Part shown: positions 28,626 through 36,770 of the stretch, one piece after another | How the letters are laid out: each line of letters starts with the position of its first letter | Position numbering within the stretch: the first letter of the stretch is position 1 | Assembly (NCBI GenBank): GCA_024666565.1 | Contig: CP088295.1 | Location: 4,216,001 to 4,280,000 of the forward strand | Direction of reading: 5' to 3' | DNA from: Svornostia abyssi | Lineage (GTDB): Bacteria; Actinomycetota; Thermoleophilia; Solirubrobacterales; Solirubrobacteraceae | Length of the DNA stretch: 64,000 bases | Translations under genes and position numbers: made by a program | The notes under the pieces: model-generated | What the model was told of the DNA's origin: nothing | The model's database searches: none | What the model saw: the letters and a program-made list of their open reading frames with translations, nothing else

Positions 28626-29531
28626 TCACACGAGCGCCCATGCCGCGGCGCGCAGCGATTCCGCCGCGGCGCGCGCGGCGTCTGCCGGTTCTCCCCCCAC
28701 CTGCTCGTGCGCGGCGGCGATGGAACGGGAGGCGGCGATGAGCCCACCCGCCGGCCCCGGGGCGAACGCGGGCAGGAGGTCCTCGACCCGGCCGCCTTGC
28801 GCCCCGACGCCGGGCAGCAGGAACGGCGCGCGCGGCATGAGGTCGCGCAGCCGCTCGAGGTGCTCCGGGTGCGTGGCGCCACAGACGGCGCCGACATCGG
28901 CGAGGCCATGCTCGCCGATGAGCCCCTCGTCGGCGACCATCGCCGCGAGCCGCTCCCAGAGCGGAGCGCCGTCACTCATGCGCACGTCCTCGATGTCCGC
29001 GGCACCCGGATTCGACGTGCGGACGAGCACGAACACCCCACCCGCAGCGGCGCGTGCGGCCGCGAGCAGCGGCTCGAGCGTGTCACGCCCCATGAGGGGG
29101 TTCGCGGTGATCGCGTCGGCCTGGAGACCCGGCAGCTCGCCGAACGGCGTGTCGACCGGCCCGAACTGCGCCTGCCCGTAGGCGCGAGCGGTGACGTCGA
29201 TATCGCCGCGCTTCCCGTCGGCGATGACCAGCAGGCCCGCCTCGTGGGCGTGGCGGGTCACGCTCTCCAGCGCCGCCCACCCGAGCGCGCCGAGCCGCTC
29301 GAAGCATGCGAGCTGCGGCTTCACCGCGACGCACGCTTCACCGGCAGCGTCGATCAGCGCCGTGCAGTGCGCGGCGACGGCGGTCGCAGCTCGCTCGGCG
29401 GGATCGCCCTCCGCGGGAGCCGCCGCCAGCGCGCTGGGCCACAGCTTCGTCGGGTCGGGATCCAGCCCGAGCACGATCTGGCTCGATCGCGCTGCGACGC
29501 GCTCGGCCAACCGGTCGGCGAAGCTCGTCAT
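28626..29531 (-). CDS. pyrF: Orotidine-5'-phosphate decarboxylase (type 2)
   Basis: The last step of UMP synthesis. The 301-residue length and the motif LVIADGKRGDIDVTARAYGQA, with the catalytic Asp-Lys-Asp set, mark the long actinobacterial/type 2 form. LGLDPDPTKLWP near the start and LLPGVGAQGGRVEDL near the phosphate-binding site agree. The ATG at 29531 is 10 residues before the first conserved block. It is followed by the LysM gene 63 nt on. Confidence 0.94.
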   Translation of the reverse strand: MTSFADRLAERVAARSSQIVLGLDPDPTKLWPSALAAAPAEGDPAERAATAVAAHCTALIDAAGEACVAVKPQLACFERLGALGWAALESVTRHAHEAGLLVIADGKRGDIDVTARAYGQAQFGPVDTPFGELPGLQADAITANPLMGRDTLEPLLAAARAAAGGVFVLVRTSNPGAADIEDVRMSDGAPLWERLAAMVADEGLIGEHGLADVGAVCGATHPEHLERLRDLMPRAPFLLPGVGAQGGRVEDLLPAFAPGPAGGLIAASRSIAAAHEQVGGEPADAARAAAESLRAAAWALV

Positions 29532-29577
29532 CGGCGCCCGACGCTACCACCGCTGGCGGATGCGGCAGGATGTGCGC

Positions 29578-29721
29578 GTGGACCTCGGACGCCTTGCCTG
29601 GATCTCGACCGTGGGCGCCGCGCTCATCACGGCGCTGCTGCTGCTCATCTCCGCGTACTACGGGTACGCGGCGCTCGCACTCGCCGTGGGCGCGAGCGCG
29701 GCGATCAACCTGCGCGACTGA
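29578..29721 (+). CDS. Small membrane protein
   Basis: A short protein of 47 residues (53 if ATG 29560 is used) holding two close hydrophobic stretches, [21 protein letters not shown] and [19 protein letters not shown] 29578 was chosen because GGCAGGA lies 7 bases upstream. It is transcribed away from pyrF and its end overlaps the convergent rdgB by 17 nt. No function can be given. Confidence 0.5.
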   Translation: MDLGRLAWISTVGAALITALLLLISAYYGYAALALAVGASAAINLRD

Positions 29722-30317
29722 GCCAGTCCAGCAGAGCGCGCGCCGCGCGCCCGCGGTGGCTGATCGCAGCCTTCTCCTCGGCGGTGATCTCCGCCATCGT
29801 CCGGCCGTCGTCTCGATCGTCGGGGACGAACGCGGGGTCGTAGCCGAACCCCCCCGTCTCCGCGCGGCTGCGCGGCCAGCGTCCCGGTGCAGCGCCCTTC
29901 GACGACGTGCTCCGTGCCGTCGGCCGGGTCGACGTACGCCAGCGCGCACACGTAGGCCACCGCGCTGCCCGCGGGTGCCTCGTCAAGGAGCTTGGCGAGG
30001 TTGCCCTCGTCGGTGGCGTCCTCGCCGGCGAACCGGGCCGAACGGACGCCGGGCCTGCCGCCGAGCGCCGCGCTCTCGATCCCGCTGTCGTCGGCGATCG
30101 CCACGCGGCCGGTCGCGGCCGCAGCGGCCCGGGCCTTCCCGAGCGCGTTCTCGGCGAACGTCTCGCCGTCCTCGGGCGGGAGCGTGACGTCGGCGGGCAG
30201 GGCGTCCACCTCGTGCGGCGCCAGCATGTCCGCGAACTCCGCGGCCTTGTGCGCGTTGCGGGTGGCCAGCACGAACCTCACGCAACACGCCGTATGCGAG
30301 CGCGCAGCGCGAGTCAT
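29705..30317 (-). CDS. rdgB: XTP/dITP (non-canonical purine NTP) pyrophosphatase (frame break at 29849-29855)
   Basis: Cleans the nucleotide pool of ITP/XTP. About 203 residues after removal of one base from a seven-C run (29849-29855), which restores [53 protein letters not shown] and the tail [12 protein letters not shown] are family signatures. ATG 30317 overlaps the rph stop (ATGA). GTG 30281 is an alternative that would remove 12 unconserved residues. rph and rdgB are neighbours in many bacteria. Confidence 0.9.
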
Positions 30318-31049
30318 TCGGCGCTCTCCACCGCGGCGGTCTGCGCGGCGCGGAGGTGCACGATGCCGCCGGGCGGCGAGCTCGAGCAGCTCGTCGAGGT
30401 GCGCCCGAGAGAGCGGCGTGCGCTCGGCGGTCGCTTGGACCTCGATGAGCGCCCCGTCGCCGGTCATGACGACGTTGGCGTCGACCTCGGCGCGTGCGTC
30501 CTCGCGGTAGTCGAGGTCGCACAGCGGCGTGCCGTCGACGACACCGCACGAGATCGCGGCGACGCTGCCGTTCAGCGGCAGGCGCTCGAGGCGACCGTCG
30601 GCGACGAGCGCCCGGCACGCCAGCTCCAGCGCGACGAACGCTCCGGTGATCGAGGCGCAGCGCGTGCCGCCGTCGGCCGTCAGCACGTCGCAGTCCAGGT
30701 AGATGGTGCGCTCGCCGAGCGCCGCGAAGTCGACGACGCCGCGCAGCGAGCGCCCGATCAGGCGCTGGATCTCGACCCCGCGGCCGTCCTGCCTGCCCTT
30801 CGTGATGTCGCGTGCCTTGCGCGAGCCCGTGGACGCGGGCAGCATCGCGTACTCGGCGGTGACCCAGCCGGTGCCGCGGCCCGCCATCCACTTCGGGACG
30901 GACTCCTGGACGGACGCCGTGCAGATCACGCGCGTCTCGCCCTGCGACATGAGGACCGACCCGGCCGCGGTCGCGACGAAGCCCGGCTCGATGACGATGG
31001 GCCGTGGATCGGCGGGGGTGCGGCCGTGGCTGCGTTCGGGCGCGCTCAC
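30314..31049 (-). CDS. rph: Ribonuclease PH (frame break at 30371-30373)
   Basis: A phosphorolytic 3'-5' exonuclease that trims tRNA 3' ends. About 244 residues after one base is removed from GGG at 30371-30373, giving the normal tail ELAAGGIVHLRAAQTAAVE. GSVLMSQGETRVICTASV, GWVTAEYAMLPAST, IQRLIGRSLR and DCDVLTADGGTRCASITGA are the conserved blocks. The start is GTG at 31049, overlapping the murI stop (GTGA). Confidence 0.92.
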
Positions 31050-31891
31050 GCCGTGACCTCCAGGGGCAGGCCGACGTGCTCGACGCTGCCGATCGGCAGT
31101 TGCAGGAACCGTGCGCCCTGCGCGCGGAAGGTCTCGGCGTCGCCCGTGGCGAGGAAGCGATACGTGCCCTCGGGCCCGCCCGCCGGGCGGCCGATCCCGC
31201 GTGCGGCCAGCGCGTCGGCGACGCTGGCCGCCATGGCCTCGCCGGAGCTCACCAGCCGGACGCCGGGTCCGAGGGTGCGCTGCAGCATCGGCGCGACGAG
31301 CGGGTAGTGCGTGCAGCCGAGGATCACCGTGTCGACACCCGCCTCGCGCAGCGGCGCGCAGTAGCCGCGGACGGTGGCGAGCATCTCGTCGGTGACGATC
31401 GCGTCGTCCTGGATCTGCGAGGCGAGGTCGGGGCACGCGACGCTCGTCAGGTGCGCGGCCGGGTCGACGTCGGCGACCGCTCGGGCGTACGCGCCGCTCG
31501 CGACCGTCGCGACCGTCGCGAGCAGCCCGATCCGGCCCGTGGCCGACGCCGCGACCGCGAGCCGCGATTCGTTGCCCACGACGCCCAGCACGTCGACGTG
31601 CGGCGCGACCGCGGCGACGTGCTCGCGCAGCGCCGGGAGGGCGGCGGCCGTGGCCGAGTTGCACGCGACCACGAGCAGCTTCGCGTCGCGCGCCAGCAGC
31701 GCGTCGGCGATCTGCAGCGCGAACGCGCGCAGCTGCGCCGGCGTCTTGTCGCCGTACGGGAACCGCGCGGTGTCCCCCAGGTAGAGGTAGTCCTCCTGCG
31801 GCAGGCGCACGAGCAGTTCATGCAGGACGGTGAGCCCGCCGACGCCGGAGTCGAAGACGGCGACGGGGCGGTCGGGATCGCGAGGTGACAC
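31046..31891 (-). CDS. murI: Glutamate racemase
   Basis: Supplies D-glutamate for peptidoglycan. The 281-residue protein has FDSGVGGLTVLHEL at the start and the two catalytic cysteines in VVACNSATAAALP and LGCTHYPLV. LGDTARFPYGDK is the substrate-side loop. The start is GTG 31891 (VSPRDPDRPVAVFDSG); longer reading adds non-homologous residues. It is the first of the coupled murI-rph-rdgB set. Confidence 0.94.
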   Translation of the reverse strand: MSPRDPDRPVAVFDSGVGGLTVLHELLVRLPQEDYLYLGDTARFPYGDKTPAQLRAFALQIADALLARDAKLLVVACNSATAAALPALREHVAAVAPHVDVLGVVGNESRLAVAASATGRIGLLATVATVASGAYARAVADVDPAAHLTSVACPDLASQIQDDAIVTDEMLATVRGYCAPLREAGVDTVILGCTHYPLVAPMLQRTLGPGVRLVSSGEAMAASVADALAARGIGRPAGGPEGTYRFLATGDAETFRAQGARFLQLPIGSVEHVGLPLEVTA

Positions 31892-31935
31892 GGCGGGGCC
31901 ATGGTGGCAGACGCGATCCCGGCCGCACCGCGCCG

Positions 31936-32148
31936 CTACTCCCCGCCCACCGCCTGAATCTGCTGCTTGATCTCGGCGACGATCGTCTTGGGCAGATCGT
32001 TTCCGGCCGGCTTCGCGACGGTGACCAGCCCGGTCAGCACCGTCGCCATGAGCACCATCAGCCCGACGTACTCGATCGTGCCCTGCCCCGTCTCGTCGCG
32101 CATCCTCAGCATCGCGGCGTGTCCACGGCCCATCAGTCGGTACAGCAT
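31936..32148 (-). CDS. Flp/type IVb pilin-like protein
   Basis: A 70-residue protein. DETGQGTIEYVGLMVLMATVL near residues 18-38 is the Flp pilin pattern: a prepilin cleavage site after Gly, then Glu5-Tyr6 at the start of a hydrophobic helix. A good ribosome site (GGAGG, 7 bases before ATG) is present. No tad/cpa secretion or prepilin peptidase genes are in the window, so it is an orphan here. Confidence 0.78.
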   Translation of the reverse strand: MLYRLMGRGHAAMLRMRDETGQGTIEYVGLMVLMATVLTGLVTVAKPAGNDLPKTIVAEIKQQIQAVGGE

Positions 32149-32271
32149 CGGAGAACCTCCATGTGGGTTTCAGCAACATGGCCGAGCCTGCTGACGAAGC
32201 TGCGACGGGGAAACCGCGCGACCGTGCCGTTTTCGCGCCGGAGCTGCGGAGGTTCTCCGCGGCGTCTGGGA

Positions 32272-32298
32272 TTGGCCGCCGCACGCCAGGGATATACT
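32272..32298 (+). promoter_or_regulatory. Possible promoter for the zinc-ribbon gene pair
   Basis: TATACT at 32293-32298 with TTGGCC 15 bases upstream, 43 bp before ATG 32342. The -10 box is good, the -35 is weak and the spacing short. Confidence 0.4.
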
Positions 32299-32341
32299 CG
32301 GGCGCTGTGGCGCAGGGGAGCGATCACCCGCGCCTGACGTC

Positions 32342-33211
32342 ATGACCGGTCTCAAGCAGCGCATCCTCGGCCGGCGCAGCGCCAGCCCTCCCGCCGCGGA
32401 GGGTCCGTCTCCGGCGGACCCCCAGGCCCCACCGGCTGACGCGAGCGCAGCGGCCCCGCCTCCGTCCCTCTTCGGGTCGTCGGAGTCCCCTGCCGGCGTC
32501 ACCCCGGATGACGTGCCGACGATCTCGCACACCACCGCGTCCGGCGCGATGACGCCGCCCGAGACGCAGGCGCCCGCCGCCGAGTCCGGCGCGGAGGAGG
32601 CCGGCACCCCCGCAGGGGCCGAGCCCGAGCCCGCCGGGGCACCCGGGTTCCGCGAGCGCGGCCGCATGCGGCGCCGCCTGCGCTACCTGCGCCGCGCCCA
32701 CGAGCTGGGCCTGCGCGACCTCGGCGGGCTCGTCTTCGACCTGCGCCGCTTCCGCCGCCAGCGCTTCGACCTCGTCGAGGCCAAGCTGCAGACGCTCACC
32801 CTCGTCGACCGCGAGATGCGCGCCATCGAGGCCGCCCTCGACGACCGTCGCCCCGTCGTCGAGCTGCGTGAGGCCGGCATCGCGAGCTGCCCGCGCTGCG
32901 GCGGCCTGACCGCGAGCGACGCGAACTTCTGCGCGAACTGCGGCCTGCAGATCGGCGACGCACCGCCGGTCGTCACGGCACCGACCGCGCCCACGGCTCC
33001 TGCGGTCGCCTCGGCTCCAGCCGCCCCCGCGGCGCCCGCACCGGCGGCACCGGCCAACCCGCCGGCCGCACCGGCCGTCAGCGCGTCCACAGTCGGAAGC
33101 ACCCCGCTCAGCTCCGCCCCGGCGGCGGCCAACGGCGCATCGGGCGAGCCCGGCCCCGCGCCGTCCGTGACCTCCGGCGACCCGCTCGCACCCCCGCCGC
33201 CCGGCCGGTGA
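32342..33211 (+). CDS. Zinc-ribbon protein with disordered Pro/Ala-rich arms
   Basis: A 289-residue protein I cannot name. Residues 1-100 are Pro/Ala/Ser-rich and probably unstructured. A basic helical segment follows (RMRRRLRYLRRAHELGLRDLGGLVFDLRRF) with a coiled, charged stretch to about residue 180, then a zinc ribbon (CPRCG, CANCG). The tail is Ala/Pro-rich. It is coupled to the next gene, which also has a zinc ribbon, so the two may work together. Confidence 0.72.
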   Translation: MTGLKQRILGRRSASPPAAEGPSPADPQAPPADASAAAPPPSLFGSSESPAGVTPDDVPTISHTTASGAMTPPETQAPAAESGAEEAGTPAGAEPEPAGAPGFRERGRMRRRLRYLRRAHELGLRDLGGLVFDLRRFRRQRFDLVEAKLQTLTLVDREMRAIEAALDDRRPVVELREAGIASCPRCGGLTASDANFCANCGLQIGDAPPVVTAPTAPTAPAVASAPAAPAAPAPAAPANPPAAPAVSASTVGSTPLSSAPAAANGASGEPGPAPSVTSGDPLAPPPPGR

Positions 33212-33612
33212 GCACGCCTCAGGATCCGCCGCCGCCCGCCGCGGGGACGATCGCCTGCCCGCGTTGCGGCGCCGCCGTCGGCGCTGACCAGGACTGGTGC
33301 CTGGAGTGCGGCGCGCCCGCCCGAACCCGCCTGGCCCCCGCGCCGAACTGGCGGATGCCGGTCATCGTCATCGCCGTCGTCGTCGCGCTGTCAGGGGCAG
33401 GGCTCGCTGCCGCGTTCGTGGCGCTCACGAACGACGAGGACCCGGCCGCGGCCACGACGACGGCCACGACACCCGCCCCGGCGCCGGCACCCGCCCCGGC
33501 GCCGGCCACGCCGCCCGCGACCACCCCGCCGGCGACGACCGCCGAGAACGCGCCCGCCACCACGACCACCCCGGCGCCGACCACCACCACGCCCACCCAG
33601 ACGACCGGCTGA
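33208..33612 (+). CDS. Zinc-ribbon membrane protein with Thr/Pro/Ala-rich tail
   Basis: A 134-residue protein: N-terminal zinc ribbon (CPRCG, CLECG, residues 17-34), one membrane helix (MPVIVIAVVVALSGAGLAAA), and a low-complexity Thr/Pro/Ala exterior tail of about 60 residues, likely a wall-spanning spacer. The GTG start overlaps the previous stop (GTGA). Function unknown. Confidence 0.72.
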   Translation: MSTPQDPPPPAAGTIACPRCGAAVGADQDWCLECGAPARTRLAPAPNWRMPVIVIAVVVALSGAGLAAAFVALTNDEDPAAATTTATTPAPAPAPAPAPATPPATTPPATTAENAPATTTTPAPTTTTPTQTTG

Positions 33613-33628
33613 GCCGGCCCGCCCGGCG

Positions 33629-34654
33629 TCAGACGCCGTGCAGCTGCGGCCAGCTCTCGGCCACCCGCCGCAGCGCCTGGCCGGCGGCCGGGTGACAGTC
33701 GAGCTCGGGCGCCGCGGGAGCCTCGTCCGCTCCCAGCGCCGCCAGGGTGTCGCAGAACGCCCGCCCGAGCGCCGCCACGTCGTAGCCGCCTTCGAGCACC
33801 ACGCCGACGGGCGCCCCGACCTCCGCGCCGAGCGCGCGGACGGAGGCCGCCATCGCGGCGTAGCCGGTGTCGCTGACCCGGCAGTCGGCCAGCGGGTCGT
33901 CGCGATGCGCGTCGTAGCCCGCGCTGATGAGGATGAGCTGCGGCGCGTACGCGCGGCCCAGCGGGCGGACGACGTGCTCGACCATCGAGACCCACGCGTC
34001 ATCACCCGACCCGGGCATCATCGGCAGGTTCACGGTGTGGCCCAGCCCGCGACCCTCGCCGATGTCCTCCGCGGCACCGGTCCCCGGGTACAGCGGCCAC
34101 TGGTGCATCGAGACGAAGAGCACCTCGGGCGTGGCGTGGAAGATGTCGTTCGTGCCGTTGCCGTGATGGACGTCCCAGTCCAGGATCATCACCCGCTCGA
34201 GCCCGTGGGCGTCCAGCGCGTGCTGCGCCCCGATCGCGACGTTGTTGAACAGGCAGAAGCCCATCGGTCGGGACGCTTCGCAGTGATGGCCTGGCGGCCG
34301 CTGCGCCGTCGCCGCTGCTGCGACCGACCCTCCGAGCAGCAGATCGACGACAGCCGTCGCGCCGCCCGCCGCCCGCACCGCGGCCTCCCAGGACCCGGCA
34401 CTCACGACGGTGTCCATGTCGAGATGCCCGCCGCCCGCGGCCGCGAGCTCCTCGATCGCGAGGATGTGGCGCTCGGGGTGGACCGCGAGCAGCGCGGCCC
34501 GGTCGACGGGATCGGCCTCGCGGCGCTCCCAGCCCAGGCCGCCGCGCAGGTCGAGCTCCCGGTGGATCGCCGTGATGCGCGCGGCGGACTCGGGGTGCAT
34601 GCCGGTGTCGTGCTCGAGCGACGCGGGATGGTGAAGCAGGACCGGGGCGGCCAT
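33629..34654 (-). CDS. Histone deacetylase-family (acetylpolyamine/acetoin-type) hydrolase
   Basis: A 341-residue zinc hydrolase of the arginase/deacetylase fold. RPPGHHCEA and ILDWDVHHGNGTNDIF hold the catalytic His pair and Asp/His metal ligands; SAGYDAHRDDPLA supplies the second Asp. In bacteria such enzymes deacetylate polyamines, acetoin-pathway proteins or small amides. ATG 34654 was chosen since it directly precedes PVLLHHPASLEHD. The gene diverges from nadB with 22 nt between starts. Confidence 0.9.
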   Translation of the reverse strand: MAAPVLLHHPASLEHDTGMHPESAARITAIHRELDLRGGLGWERREADPVDRAALLAVHPERHILAIEELAAAGGGHLDMDTVVSAGSWEAAVRAAGGATAVVDLLLGGSVAAAATAQRPPGHHCEASRPMGFCLFNNVAIGAQHALDAHGLERVMILDWDVHHGNGTNDIFHATPEVLFVSMHQWPLYPGTGAAEDIGEGRGLGHTVNLPMMPGSGDDAWVSMVEHVVRPLGRAYAPQLILISAGYDAHRDDPLADCRVSDTGYAAMAASVRALGAEVGAPVGVVLEGGYDVAALGRAFCDTLAALGADEAPAAPELDCHPAAGQALRRVAESWPQLHGV

Positions 34655-34676
34655 GAGCCGACTACCGTACCCGTCC

Positions 34677-36134
34677 ATGCCGGACGGCTCCGATCTCCGA
34701 CATAGCGACGTCGCGGTCATCGGCGCAGGCGGCGCCGGGCTGTTCACGGCGCTGACCGCCGCCGAGGCCGGCGCGCGCGTGACGCTCGTCTCCGCCACCC
34801 CGCTCGCCGAGACCGCGAGCTACTGGGCGCAGGGCGGGATCGCCGCCGCCATGGCCGCGGACGACTCCCCGGAACTGCATCTCACCGACACCGAGACCGC
34901 CGGTCGCGGCGCGGTCCGCCGCTCCGCGGCGCAGGTCCTCGTCGCCGAGGCCCCGGACCGTGTGCGTGACCTCGAACGTCTCGGCGTGGTCTTCGACGCC
35001 GACCAGGACGGCCGGCTCTCCCTGGGCCTCGAGGGCGGCCACACCCGCCGGCGGGTGGCCCACTGCGGCGGCAGCGCGACCGGGCGGCGCATCGTGCGCC
35101 AGCTCTCCGCCCGAGTGGTCGAGGAGCCGCGGATCACGGTCTTCGAGGGCGCACGAGCCACCAACCTCTGGATGGAGGGCGGCCGGTGCGTCGGCGTGGT
35201 GCTGGAGGACGGCCGCGCCATCCGGGCCCGGGGCACGATCCTGTCGACCGGCGGGGCGGCCGCGCTCTGGTCACGGACGACGAACCCGCCGGGCTCGCTC
35301 GGCATCGGCCTCTCCCTCGCCCACGAGGCCGGGGCCGACCTCGCCGACCTGGAGTTCCTCCAGTTCCATCCGACCGCCGTCGCGGGCATCAAGGGCCGCG
35401 AGGGGTTCCTCATCACCGAGGCCATCCGCGGCGAGGGCGCGACGCTGCACGGCGCCGACGGCGAGCGCTTCGTGGACGAACTGGCCCCGCGCGACGAGGT
35501 CGCCCGCGCCATCTTCTCCGAGCTCGAACGCACCGGACGCACCGCCGTCGGGCTCGACATGCGTCACGTGGACCCACTGCTGTTCCCCAACGTCGTCGCG
35601 GCGCTGCGCGAGGCGGGCCTCGACCCGGCCCGCGAGCGCATTCCCGTCGCCCCCGCGTCGCACTACATGATGGGTGGCGTGGTGACCGACCTCGACGGCC
35701 GCGCGAGCGTCGACGGGCTGCTTGCGGTCGGTGAGGCGGCGTGCACCGGCCTGCACGGCGCGAACCGGCTCGCGTCGAACAGCCTGAGCGAGTGTTTCGT
35801 GTTCGGCGCGCGGGCGGCCCAGGCGGCGCTGAGCCAGCCGGCATCGGGCAACGGCGCGGTCGCGCCCGCGTCCCAGCCCCTGTCCCGGCCCACGCGGGCC
35901 ACGCAGGAGGCGCTGTGGCGCGATGCGGGGCTCGTCCGCTCCCGGGAGGGCCTCGAGCGCCTGCTCGACGACCCGCACCCCCTCGCGCGGCTCATCGCGG
36001 CGTGCGCGCTGGGCCGCGAGGAGAGCCGCGGCGCCCACACCCGGGCCGACCATCCGGACACCCTCGCCGAGCTCGACGGCGTACACGCCGTCGTGGGCGC
36101 AGATGGCGCGTCCAGACTCGAAACGTGGAACTGA
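34677..36134 (+). CDS. nadB: L-aspartate oxidase
   Basis: A 485-residue FAD enzyme that starts NAD synthesis by oxidising aspartate to iminoaspartate. VAVIGAGGAGLFTAL binds FAD; ASYWAQGGIAAA, HYMMGGVVTD and GLHGANRLASNSL are family signatures shared with SdhA, and the tail is shortened. ATG 34677 was preferred over 34653 because the latter overlaps the start codon of the divergent gene. NadA and NadC are not adjacent. Confidence 0.92.
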   Translation: MPDGSDLRHSDVAVIGAGGAGLFTALTAAEAGARVTLVSATPLAETASYWAQGGIAAAMAADDSPELHLTDTETAGRGAVRRSAAQVLVAEAPDRVRDLERLGVVFDADQDGRLSLGLEGGHTRRRVAHCGGSATGRRIVRQLSARVVEEPRITVFEGARATNLWMEGGRCVGVVLEDGRAIRARGTILSTGGAAALWSRTTNPPGSLGIGLSLAHEAGADLADLEFLQFHPTAVAGIKGREGFLITEAIRGEGATLHGADGERFVDELAPRDEVARAIFSELERTGRTAVGLDMRHVDPLLFPNVVAALREAGLDPARERIPVAPASHYMMGGVVTDLDGRASVDGLLAVGEAACTGLHGANRLASNSLSECFVFGARAAQAALSQPASGNGAVAPASQPLSRPTRATQEALWRDAGLVRSREGLERLLDDPHPLARLIAACALGREESRGAHTRADHPDTLAELDGVHAVVGADGASRLETWN

Positions 36135-36173
36135 GCCACAGAACCTGACCGAACAGTCAGCTTGCGGCTTAAC

Positions 36174-36195
36174 ACGATCTCAACATCGAGATCGT
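36174..36195 (+). terminator. Probable terminator after nadB
   Basis: Stem ACGATCTC/GAGATCGT with a 6-nt loop, followed by TTTCAAATT on the plus strand, 40 nt after the nadB stop. The surrounding 150-bp gap is less GC-rich than the genes and may also hold a promoter for the next gene. Confidence 0.5.
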
Positions 36196-36282
36196 TTCAA
36201 ATTCCACATAGTCACCCCATCATGTGTGACGAGTCCCCCCACATCCCCATTGGGGACCTGACCGGAGGAGGCCAGGGTCGTC

Positions 36283-36717
36283 GTGTACCAGTTCAGCCGC
36301 GCGATCTACCGCGAGCTCAGCCGCGACATCCGTCCCGTAGCGGGCGAGGATGTCGGGCACGCCCACGCCGAAGTCCTGCACGCCTGCGAACAGACCATCG
36401 AGCGTCTGGCCACGGATCGGCACTATTTCCGTCGCCCCGCCCGCACGCTTTTCGCGGATGTCCGCCCCTACTTCCCCATGGGATGTCAGGAGCGGGTGTG
36501 GCACATCATCGAGTCGTACGTCACCCTCGCGTCGGAATGGCTTGCACGCCAGCCGGCCCAGGGCTACGACGTGAACGGCAATCCGCTGCAGTGTCGTGCG
36601 ACCACACGTCGCGGGACCGCCTGCCGCCGGCTGCCGCTCGCGTCCAACGGGTACTGCCCGTCGCATCAGCATCTCGCTGACACCGAGGATCTCGAACGGC
36701 TCGCCGCCGTCGCGTAG
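36283..36717 (+). CDS. Conserved hypothetical protein with C-terminal Cys/His motif
   Basis: A 144-residue protein starting MYQFSRAIYRELSRDI at GTG 36283, with GGAGGAGG about 14 bases upstream. The helical body is followed by CRATTRRGTACRRLP and GYCPSHQH, a Cys-Cys-Cys-His set that could bind one zinc. The motif resembles small metal-binding tails on DNA-linked proteins, but I do not recognise a family with certainty. Confidence 0.65.
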   Translation: MYQFSRAIYRELSRDIRPVAGEDVGHAHAEVLHACEQTIERLATDRHYFRRPARTLFADVRPYFPMGCQERVWHIIESYVTLASEWLARQPAQGYDVNGNPLQCRATTRRGTACRRLPLASNGYCPSHQHLADTEDLERLAAVA

Positions 36718-36770
36718 GTCCGGCCTAGGCTTCGGGGCGTGACATCGCGCACGCCCCGGATCGCCTCCTG

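Noticed and set aside
33440..33612. Short GC-rich direct repeats as a possible CRISPR or minisatellite
   Set aside because: They encode a Thr/Pro/Ala-rich tail in frame and have no spacer structure.
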